Origin: CAYLRF01 sp964385995
GTDB taxonomy: Bacteria > Bacillota > Clostridia > Lachnospirales > Lachnospiraceae
Assembly (NCBI GenBank): GCA_964385995.1
Contig: CAYLRF010000013.1
Location: 1 to 31,058, forward strand
Reading direction: 5' to 3'
Length of the DNA stretch: 31,058 nucleotides
Program-made: the position numbers and the translations under genes
Notes under the pieces: generated by a model
Told to the model about the DNA's origin: nothing
The model's database searches: none
The model's input: only the letters and a program-made list of their open reading frames with translations
In this document: positions 7,959-15,093 of the stretch, piece by piece
How the letters are laid out: the number at the start of each line of letters is the position of its first letter
Numbering within the stretch: position 1 is the stretch's first letter

Positions 7959-10900
7959 ATGAAGAAGAAATCACGCAATATTCCCATCATAGTGACGGCT
8001 GTCATATCGGCTGCGGTGGTTATCGCGTCCGTCGTGGTAAGCGCGACAGTCTTTAAGCCAGATAAGGGAGCCGAAAAGACGCCGGCGGGCGGTAAGGTGA
8101 CGGAAGGTAAGATGCCGGGCGCGTCGGATGAGTCTAAGGAGCCGACGCCCGACGAGTACAGAGCCATGGCCGCGTCCGTGACCGACGAGGCGACGCTTCG
8201 GGCGCTTCTGGCGGCAAAGTGCGATCTTGAGATCAATGTCACGGCTGAGATCCCCGTTACATCCACGATGGACGTATGGGAGGATAAGACCGTAAAAGGC
8301 GCGGGTAAAATCACGGCTGACGCGGGTATGCAATACGGCTCTCCCGTCATGTGGGTAAACGGCGGCGCGTCTCTTTACGTGAGCGGATTTACGCTTGACG
8401 GCGGTAACATAGCGAGCGGGATAAACGTGGCAAAGCGGGGAAGTCTTACGTACGACGCAGGCGTGATAGAAAACGTCTCGATGTACGGCGTTCGCGCGGA
8501 CGGTGAGGCGCAGCTTAAATCCGTCGCTGTCACGAACGTGAACTCATCCGCCGTAAGCGTCGATACCTTCGGGAAGGTAAGCATAGACGGCGGTGATTAT
8601 CAGGGAAGCGCTGATAATCTCTTCTTCGTAAGCCCCGGCGGCGAAATAAAGATAGGAGGCGACATCAGGGCGCACGACGCTCCGTACATACTTTACAATC
8701 GGGGAGAGGCGGAGGTCACCGACGGCAAATACTATGACTGCACCCTCTGGGCGTTTTCAAACTACGGCATAATGGATGTCGTTTACCGGGGCGGCGCGAG
8801 AGGCGGATACATAGAATTTTACGATTGCAACAGCGCGATAAGGACCACCGCGGGCAACAGTCACCTGATGGAGATTAAAAGGGTTCACGCGCACGACCTG
8901 TACAATAACGCGGTCGATATCAGTAGCGGCGTGGCGCGTGCCGTGATAGAAAACTGTATCTTCGAGAACATCGTCGGAGGGCGCGGTATTTACGCCGCGG
9001 GCAAGAGTTTGGACGTTAGAAATGTCGTCTTTCGCGACATCGACTCCACGAACACCGCAGGGCTCGTAAAGCAGGGCGGCGCCATCGACGTGAACTGTCC
9101 AAACGGACAGGGCGAGTCTGTAGGTCTTTTCACGGCAGAGGACTGCGTTTTCGAAAACTGCGCGACGGGCATATCGGGAGCGGCGATCGTCTTTAAACCG
9201 AACGCCACCGGGACGATAAAGGACTGCGCTTTTAGAAACGGAAGGGCTTATGGCTCTACCGGCGCGATAAAGATAGAGACGGACGCGGCAGTGACCGTCG
9301 CCGACAGCGATTTTATCGGAAATTACGGAAAGGGACTGGGGGGCGCGATAAACTGCGATCAGGGGATACTTACGCTGCGCCGCTGTCTCTTCGAGAAAAA
9401 TACCACGGACGGACCCGCCGCGGCTATTTATTTCGCGCCCAATGTCAAAAATCCCGCGTCAAAGCTCACCTGTATCGACTGTGACTTTAAGGAAAATACG
9501 GCAAAGACTTCGACCGGAGTCATGATGCTCGCGGCGAATACGAAAGCCACGTTTACCGACTGTCTTTTTGAGAAAAATGAGGATCTGACAGGCTCCGGCG
9601 CGGTCTCAAACTGCGACAAAGGCTCTGTCCTTACGTTCACGGACTGCGATTTCAGATACAATAAGGCCAAGACATACGCGGGCGCTCTTAACTGCAACTC
9701 GGGCATCATTCGCATAAACGACTGCGACTTTACGGGAAACGAAGCGAACATAGGCGGTGCGTTTTTCGTACACGGCTCCGCGGAGGGTCATGTGTACTGC
9801 GAGGGTTCGGGCGTGTTTAGGGCAAACAAGGCGGCAGCCTACGGCGGGGCTGTGGCCGTGCAGGACGGCGCTTCTTTCTCTTCCGACGGATACGATTTCA
9901 CGGAAAATGAAGGACGCGTCACGGACGACACAACAGGCGGCTGCGGCGCTTTATATGTCATAGGAAATAAGTCGTACGCCGAGTGCGAAAACGCCGATTT
10001 TACGGGAAACAGGGGCGGTCGCTCAGGCGGCGCGATCCTCTTTGCCAAGGGAACCTCGGGCAAATTCGTAAACTGTAATTTCAAGAAAAATGAGAGCACG
10101 AAAGCCTCGGGAGGCGTACTGAAAGCGGAGGCGGCCACGGTCGATTTCTCCGACTGCGAATTTAGGGAGAATCTGGCGCTTACATGGGCCGGGGTCGCGA
10201 ACATATCGCAAAGTGAGGCGACGTTTACCGACTGCGACTTTTTGAACAATACCGCCTCGAAGAACGGAGGAGGTGTCTTTAACGTCTGCGGCGCGAATCC
10301 TACGTCGAAAGTCACTGTCTCGGGACGGGGGCGCATTTCGGGGAATTCCTCCGGCACGGCGGGCGGAGCCTTCTCGATACTTGACGGCAGCGCGCTTACG
10401 GTCACGGGATATGAGATAGAGGAAAACACGGTCGGAAAAGGCGGCGGAGGCGCGGCGTGGATATCGACCGGCTCCTTAACGCTTGATGACTGTGAGGTAA
10501 AAAATCACAGCGTAACCGGTGACGGAGGAGCCGTACTTATCGAGAGCGGAGGGACGCTTAAGGCGGACAGCAGCGCGTTTAAGGGTCATGAAGCCACGGG
10601 AAACGGCGGCTCGATCGCGGTGAAGAACAACAATTCAAAAGCCGTCCTCACCGACTGCCGGTTCACGGAAGGAAACGAGGCCGCGGGTAACGGCGGAGCC
10701 ATAGCGGTGACGGACGGCGGCGCGGCCGAGGTAGGAGGGGCGAGCACGTTTGACGGATGTTCGGCCGCGGGTAAGGGCGGAGCGATATGGTGCGACGTCG
10801 AGAGAGTCGATCAGCCGATGAAGATAACGGGTGGGTGTACGTTTACGGGCAATCACGCCGACGGCGACGGAGGCGCCGTATTCTGCGACAGGCTTAGCAT

Positions 10901-13832
10901 AGACGGCGCGGTTTTCACTGAAAATTCGTCGGGCGCGAGAGGCGGAGCCGTTTACAATCACAATAACGGCAACGGCAAGCTTGACATGACAAACGCGAGG
11001 TTTACGGAAAATAAGGCAAAGAGCGACGCGGGCGCGGCTTACATACTGTCAAACGCCACGGTCACCGGCTGTGAGTTCACTGAGAATAAGTGCGCCGTCG
11101 ACGCTACTTCCACGGCGAACGGCGGCGCCATAGCCATGACAAAGAATACAACACTGCCCACGGTAAACATATCGGACTCGAAATTTACGGGCAATCAGAC
11201 ATTAAATAACTGCGGCGGGGCCATGTCAAATTCCTCGGCTACGCTTACGGTCACGGGGTGCCTTTTTGAGAATAATACATCACAGGCTCAGGGCGGCGCG
11301 TTTTACCAGAACAATCCGAACGCGAATACGACCTTTGCGGAGTGCATATTTAAGACAAACACGGGGAGCGTGGCGGGAGGCTCAGGCGGCGGCGCCGTGA
11401 TGGCAAATAACGGAAGCCTTACCGTGAAGGACACCGCCTTTAACGGGAACATAAATGAGAACGGGAGCGCGGAAGGAATCGGCGGCGGGGCTGTCGCGCT
11501 TCTGGGAGTGACGGCGACCGTCACGCGCACAGAGGGTAAGGAGGATGTCACCGCGTGCGGTCAAAAAGAGCCGATATCATTTAAGGATAATCAGACAAAG
11601 AAAAACGGCGGCGGAGCGATATCGCTTATAAAGGGCGCGTCGGTGACCGTCACGGGATATAAGTTTGAGGAAAATTCGTCGGCGGCCGGCGGAGGCGCGA
11701 TAGCCGCGAGAGACAACTCGCAGGCCACGGCCACGGGATGTGAGTTCGGTAAAAATACGTGTCAGGGCGGCGGAGGCGCGGCGTGGATCTCGACCGGCTC
11801 CTTAACGCTTGATAACTGCGAGGTAAAAAATCACAGCGTAACCGGTGACGGAGGAGCCGTATTTGTCGAGGCCGGAGGGACGCTTAAGGCAAATAAAAGC
11901 ACGTTTACGGGTCATGAAGCCACCGGAAGCGGCGGAGCGATAGCGCTGACGGGAGGTTCGCAGGCTACGGCCACGGACTGCGACTTTAAGCAAAATACGA
12001 GCGCGGGAAGCGGTACCTATGACGGGGGCGGCTCGATCGCGGTGAAGAACAACAATTCAAAAGCCGTCCTCACCGACTGCCGGTTCACGGAAGGAAACGA
12101 GGCCGCGGGTAACGGCGGAGCCATAGCGGTGACGGACGGCGGCGCGGCCGAGGTAGGAGGGGCGAGCACGTTTGACGGATGTTCGGCCGCGGGTAAGGGC
12201 GGAGCGATATGGTGCGACGTCGAGAGAGTCGATCAGCCGATGAAGATAACGGGTGGGTGTACGTTTACGGGCAATCACGCCGACGGCGACGGAGGCGCCG
12301 TATTCTGCGACAGGCTTAGCATAGACGGCGCGGTTTTCACTGAAAATTCGTCGGGCGCGAGAGGCGGAGCCGTTTACAATCACAATAACGGCAACGGCAA
12401 GCTTGACATGACAAACGCGAGGTTTACGGAAAATAAGGCAAAGAGCGACGCGGGCGCGGCTTACATACTGTCAAACGCCACGGTCACCGGCTGTGAGTTC
12501 ACGGAAAATAAGTGCGCCGTCGAGGCGAATGATGTCAGGGCAAACGGTGGGGCCATAGCCATGACGAAGGCCGCGAATCCGCCCGCGCCGCCCGTGATAA
12601 ACATATCAAACTCGAAATTTACGGGCAATAATACGGCAAATAACTGCGGCGGGGCCATGTCAAATTCCTCGGCTGCGCTTACGGTCACGGGCTGCCTCTT
12701 TGAGAACAACACCTCATCGGCTCAGGGCGGCGCGTTTTACCAGAACAATCAGAACGCGAATACGGCCTTCGCGGAGTGCGTATTTAAGAATAATACCGCA
12801 AGTCAGGGAGGAGGCTACGGCGGCGGCGCCATGATGGCAAATAAGGGAAGCCTTACCGTGACGGACACAGCCTTTGACGGAAACATAAATGAAAAGGGCG
12901 ACCTGGAAGGAATCGGCGGCGGGGCTGTCGCCCTTTTGGGAGTGACAGTGACCGTCACGCGCACCGAGGGTAAGGAGGTTGTCACCGCGTGCGGTCAAAA
13001 AGAGCCGATATCATTTAAGGATAATCAGACAAAGAAAAACGGCGGCGGAGCGATATCACTCATAAATGGCGCGTCGGTGACCGTCACGGGATATACGTTT
13101 GAGGGAAATTCGGCGGCGGTCGGCGGAGGCGCGATAGCGGAAAGAGACAAATCACAGGTCACGGCCACGGGATGTGAGTTCAGTAAAAATAAAAGCCTCG
13201 GTTCCGCAACCGCGGATAATATCGACGGCGGAGGAGCGATAGCGGTGACAGGCGGCTCGCAGACCACGGCTACGGACTGCGATTTTAAGGGAAATACAAG
13301 CGAGACGATAGGCGGCGCCATAGCGGTGCGAAATGACAAAGAGCAGACTTCAAAGGCCACGCTCACTGACTGCCGGTTCACGGATAAAAACGAGGCGAAA
13401 GCCAACGGCGGCGCCATAGCCGCTAACGACGGAGGAGTGACCGAGGCTAAGGGTTGTACGTTTGACGGATGCGTCGCGACTGGTAACGGCGGCGCCGTAT
13501 GGAGCGACGTGCAAAGAAAGGGCGCTCAGGCCGTGCGGCTCGCGGCGTGCGTATTTACGAACAATAAGGCGACGGGTAACGGCGGCGCGATATTCTCACA
13601 TTATCTGGTTTTGCTTACGGGCGATAACGGCGAGAAGGGAAGCTTTAAGGGAAACACGGCCGCAGGAGGAAACGCGATCGCGTTAAATACCACAGACGCA
13701 AATTACAACAGATCATGGTTTACGGGTGAGGAAAACTATGAACTTGATCAAAATGAACCGAAACAGGACATCGCCTACCTTAAGCCCCTGCCGTCCGCGA
13801 GCGCAAGGATGAAATCGGCGAAGGCAAAGTGA
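7959..13832 (+). CDS. Giant membrane-anchored beta-helix surface protein (1957 aa)
   Basis: Residues ~7-30 (NIPIIVTAVISAAVVIASVVV) are a hydrophobic N-terminal signal anchor, followed by a charged Gly/Pro/Glu linker. From residue ~75 to ~1920 nearly all of the protein is right-handed parallel beta-helix built of short rungs with motifs such as GGAI, GGAV and CxFxxNxA, as in Pmp-like and pectate-lyase-like adhesins or glycan-binding proteins. Residues from ~811 form long modules repeated twice and then partially a third time. The C-terminus (residues ~1930-1957) has no LPXTG, SLH or choline-binding motif, so anchoring is through the N-terminus. I see no catalytic residues. The ribosome binding site AGGAGAGAGGA (7943-7953) supports this start. 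It converges with the AraC regulator gene 24 bp downstream. A role in adhesion to plant fibre or cells is inferred from the fold. Confidence 0.85.
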   Translation: MKKKSRNIPIIVTAVISAAVVIASVVVSATVFKPDKGAEKTPAGGKVTEGKMPGASDESKEPTPDEYRAMAASVTDEATLRALLAAKCDLEINVTAEIPVTSTMDVWEDKTVKGAGKITADAGMQYGSPVMWVNGGASLYVSGFTLDGGNIASGINVAKRGSLTYDAGVIENVSMYGVRADGEAQLKSVAVTNVNSSAVSVDTFGKVSIDGGDYQGSADNLFFVSPGGEIKIGGDIRAHDAPYILYNRGEAEVTDGKYYDCTLWAFSNYGIMDVVYRGGARGGYIEFYDCNSAIRTTAGNSHLMEIKRVHAHDLYNNAVDISSGVARAVIENCIFENIVGGRGIYAAGKSLDVRNVVFRDIDSTNTAGLVKQGGAIDVNCPNGQGESVGLFTAEDCVFENCATGISGAAIVFKPNATGTIKDCAFRNGRAYGSTGAIKIETDAAVTVADSDFIGNYGKGLGGAINCDQGILTLRRCLFEKNTTDGPAAAIYFAPNVKNPASKLTCIDCDFKENTAKTSTGVMMLAANTKATFTDCLFEKNEDLTGSGAVSNCDKGSVLTFTDCDFRYNKAKTYAGALNCNSGIIRINDCDFTGNEANIGGAFFVHGSAEGHVYCEGSGVFRANKAAAYGGAVAVQDGASFSSDGYDFTENEGRVTDDTTGGCGALYVIGNKSYAECENADFTGNRGGRSGGAILFAKGTSGKFVNCNFKKNESTKASGGVLKAEAATVDFSDCEFRENLALTWAGVANISQSEATFTDCDFLNNTASKNGGGVFNVCGANPTSKVTVSGRGRISGNSSGTAGGAFSILDGSALTVTGYEIEENTVGKGGGGAAWISTGSLTLDDCEVKNHSVTGDGGAVLIESGGTLKADSSAFKGHEATGNGGSIAVKNNNSKAVLTDCRFTEGNEAAGNGGAIAVTDGGAAEVGGASTFDGCSAAGKGGAIWCDVERVDQPMKITGGCTFTGNHADGDGGAVFCDRLSIDGAVFTENSSGARGGAVYNHNNGNGKLDMTNARFTENKAKSDAGAAYILSNATVTGCEFTENKCAVDATSTANGGAIAMTKNTTLPTVNISDSKFTGNQTLNNCGGAMSNSSATLTVTGCLFENNTSQAQGGAFYQNNPNANTTFAECIFKTNTGSVAGGSGGGAVMANNGSLTVKDTAFNGNINENGSAEGIGGGAVALLGVTATVTRTEGKEDVTACGQKEPISFKDNQTKKNGGGAISLIKGASVTVTGYKFEENSSAAGGGAIAARDNSQATATGCEFGKNTCQGGGGAAWISTGSLTLDNCEVKNHSVTGDGGAVFVEAGGTLKANKSTFTGHEATGSGGAIALTGGSQATATDCDFKQNTSAGSGTYDGGGSIAVKNNNSKAVLTDCRFTEGNEAAGNGGAIAVTDGGAAEVGGASTFDGCSAAGKGGAIWCDVERVDQPMKITGGCTFTGNHADGDGGAVFCDRLSIDGAVFTENSSGARGGAVYNHNNGNGKLDMTNARFTENKAKSDAGAAYILSNATVTGCEFTENKCAVEANDVRANGGAIAMTKAANPPAPPVINISNSKFTGNNTANNCGGAMSNSSAALTVTGCLFENNTSSAQGGAFYQNNQNANTAFAECVFKNNTASQGGGYGGGAMMANKGSLTVTDTAFDGNINEKGDLEGIGGGAVALLGVTVTVTRTEGKEVVTACGQKEPISFKDNQTKKNGGGAISLINGASVTVTGYTFEGNSAAVGGGAIAERDKSQVTATGCEFSKNKSLGSATADNIDGGGAIAVTGGSQTTATDCDFKGNTSETIGGAIAVRNDKEQTSKATLTDCRFTDKNEAKANGGAIAANDGGVTEAKGCTFDGCVATGNGGAVWSDVQRKGAQAVRLAACVFTNNKATGNGGAIFSHYLVLLTGDNGEKGSFKGNTAAGGNAIALNTTDANYNRSWFTGEENYELDQNEPKQDIAYLKPLPSASARMKSAKAK
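10605..11080 (+). repeat. 476-bp exact direct repeat, copy 1
   Basis: Read side by side, this stretch is identical at every base I compared to 12027-12502, offset 1422 bp (474 codons). It encodes residues ~882-1041. Flanking sequence diverges immediately after both ends. Confidence 0.88.
12027..12502 (+). repeat. 476-bp exact direct repeat, copy 2
   Basis: Second copy of the sequence at 10605-11080, in the same reading frame (residues ~1356-1515). The perfect identity against a diverged background suggests a recent duplication or gene conversion. Confidence 0.88.
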
Positions 13833-13856
13833 ATTTGATGTGAATATAACTGAATT

Positions 13857-14618
13857 TTATCTTTGCAGGAGGCTTCCCGGGGTGCGCCCCGTGATGATCT
13901 TGAACCTTCTGCTAAAGTATGCTTCCGACTGGAAGCCGCACCTCTCCGCCGTCTCCTTCACGGAAAGGTGCTCATAGGACAGGAGGTTTTTCGCGAGGGT
14001 AATCCGAAGGTTTAAGATATACCTGATGGGACTTAAGCCAAACTCCCTCGCGAAGATCCGCCTAAGCTGCGACTCGCTGACATTAAATCTCTCGGCCACG
14101 CCGGATACGCAAAGATCCTGATCCGTATAATGCCTGTGCAGATAGCTTACTATCTCCTGAAGAAGCTTGGCGTCATATGAGCTTCTCCTGTGACGAAGCG
14201 CGTTCGCGAGGAGTCCGTAAATCCGCTCTTTAAGCAGGAGAGGCGCGTCAAGCGAACCTGTTCTCCAAATCTTCTCGCATTCGATAAACGAGTGTTTTTC
14301 CCATTCCCCTATATCGCGGATGACAAGCGGTAGCCCAAGTTCGCCTAGCTCATCGGGACTTGCCGTCTTAAAATCGATCACAAAGTAGCTCTGCGTCTCC
14401 GACTGCGCGTCGCCGTTATAGTGCAGTCCCTGCGGGAAGATAAGCATACACCCCGCTGTCGCCGTCTCATCGCCGTGATCGAAGTGATAAGTGATCGCCC
14501 CGTCCGTGAAATATATAAGAGCGCTGGCCGGCCTGTAAATCTTCGCCGGCATGCGCCATTTGACCATGCTCGCCTTATAGACATTGATGACATTTGTCAC
14601 CGCCAAATCATTCGTCAT
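13857..14618 (-). CDS. AraC-family transcriptional regulator
   Basis: The protein has 253 residues, starting MTNDLAVTN. I chose ATG 14618 because an AAAGGAG site lies 7 nt upstream on this strand; the frame is open for nine more residues. The N-terminal half (~25-120) is a cupin-type ligand-binding domain (ALIYFTDGAITYHF, GCMLIFPQGLHYNG). The C-terminal ~100 residues carry the paired helix-turn-helix of the AraC/XylS family: VSGVAERFNVSESQLRRIFAREFG, then VKETAERCGFQSEAYFSRRFK, ending with TGRTPGSLLQR. Such proteins usually activate sugar or catabolic genes on binding a small molecule. It is divergent from the glycyl radical enzyme gene, and the intervening DNA has paired AGTGCA sites beside a promoter, so control of that operon is likely. 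The effector is unknown. Confidence 0.92.
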   Translation of the reverse strand: MTNDLAVTNVINVYKASMVKWRMPAKIYRPASALIYFTDGAITYHFDHGDETATAGCMLIFPQGLHYNGDAQSETQSYFVIDFKTASPDELGELGLPLVIRDIGEWEKHSFIECEKIWRTGSLDAPLLLKERIYGLLANALRHRRSSYDAKLLQEIVSYLHRHYTDQDLCVSGVAERFNVSESQLRRIFAREFGLSPIRYILNLRITLAKNLLSYEHLSVKETAERCGFQSEAYFSRRFKIITGRTPGSLLQR

Positions 14619-14888
14619 ATCCCGTCTCCTTTCGGGTATTGTCAAACACTACCGCTGAAAATTCCCTCCAAATCCTGTAAGAAACCTTATTCTACGGGCA
14701 TCCGACGCCCTGTCGGTTCCCCGCCTTCTTTTTAGCGGGGAGGCAGGCAGGTCAGGCGCTCACTTGCCGCCCGGTGGAATATCTCTCCTGTCCTCCCGCG
14801 GAGCGTGACATATGTTTTGCCTTTTCGCTGCCGTGTGGAACATCTCTCCTGCGTCCCCCACGCCACAGATTATCACATATGCGCGAAA

Positions 14889-14918
14889 AGTGCAATTTAT
14901 TTGCACGTATAGTGCATT
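14889..14918 (+). promoter_or_regulatory. Candidate AraC-type operator upstream of the GRE gene
   Basis: Direct repeats AGTGCAAT (14889-14896) and AGTGCATT (14911-14918) are 22 bp apart, about two helical turns, as is typical for AraC-family dimers. The first repeat is also half of a palindrome GTGCAA-5-TTGCAC (14890-14906). The proximal repeat touches the -35 element at 14917, the class II activator position. Assignment to the adjacent regulator is inference. Confidence 0.6.
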
Positions 14919-14944
14919 GTCATTTCTCTTTTTTCCGATAAAAT
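14917..14944 (+). promoter_or_regulatory. Putative promoter of the GRE operon
   Basis: A -35 of TTGTCA (14917-14922) and a -10 of TAAAAT (14939-14944) are separated by 16 bp. The predicted start near 14951 gives a leader of about 143 nt that includes the G11 tract. Both hexamers deviate slightly from consensus, in keeping with an activator-dependent promoter. Confidence 0.5.
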
Positions 14945-15006
14945 TCACAGCATAAAGAGTAATGTCGTCTGATTCGGACGGCTTTGGCCGTATGCCTATT
15001 CTCATT

Positions 15007-15017
15007 GGGGGGGGGGG
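15007..15017 (+). repeat. Poly-G homopolymer, 11 bp
   Basis: Eleven consecutive Gs lie 76 nt upstream of the glycyl radical enzyme start, in its predicted leader. The length matches the tract at 14-24. I could not place clear promoter hexamers on both sides of this one. Confidence 0.9.
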
Positions 15018-15093
15018 CAAAAATTTGGATGTATGACAAATTTTTCAATGAACGGCCGCATTTATGTCAAATATAGTGACAAAGGAGCGCGAC

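Larger units (their letters stand above)
10393..13700 (+). repeat. Long internal modules of the beta-helix gene (two full, one partial)
   Basis: Three related stretches begin with TVTGY plus a variable rung at about 10393, 11641 and 13075 (residues ~811, ~1227, ~1705). The first two contain GGGGAAWISTGSLTLD and the same order of rungs; the third runs into the C-terminus. Period is about 1.25 and 1.43 kb, the difference reflecting inserted or lost rungs. This indicates growth of the gene by tandem duplication. Confidence 0.75.
14646..15093. other. Divergent intergenic region with control elements and repeats
   Basis: This 448-bp region separates the AraC gene from the glycyl radical enzyme gene. 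It holds a 6-bp GC stem with a 10-nt loop (14719-14740), an imperfect direct repeat GGAAYATCTCTCCTG (14776-14790 and 14837-14851, 61 bp apart), the operator and promoter described separately, a short ACGGC/GCCGT hairpin (14978-14991) and a G11 tract. I see no convincing gene in it. Confidence 0.6.

Noticed and set aside
10635..12383. Two identical 108-codon minus-strand frames in the beta-helix gene (10635-10961 and 12057-12383)
   Set aside because: They are identical because they lie in the 476-bp direct repeat; the sense strand carries a clear beta-helix protein.
10393..13700. CRISPR-like array
   Set aside because: The repeats are long, protein-coding and in frame, with no short constant repeat and unique spacer pattern and no cas genes.
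13868..13895. GGGG/CCCC hairpin near the 3' end of the AraC gene as a bidirectional terminator
   Set aside because: It lies inside the coding sequence and is not followed by a T tract on either strand, so it is better explained by codon content.
14760..15020. 86-codon minus-strand frame in the AraC-GRE intergenic region
   Set aside because: It runs through the promoter, operator and poly-G tract, has a low-complexity start and no convincing family motifs.
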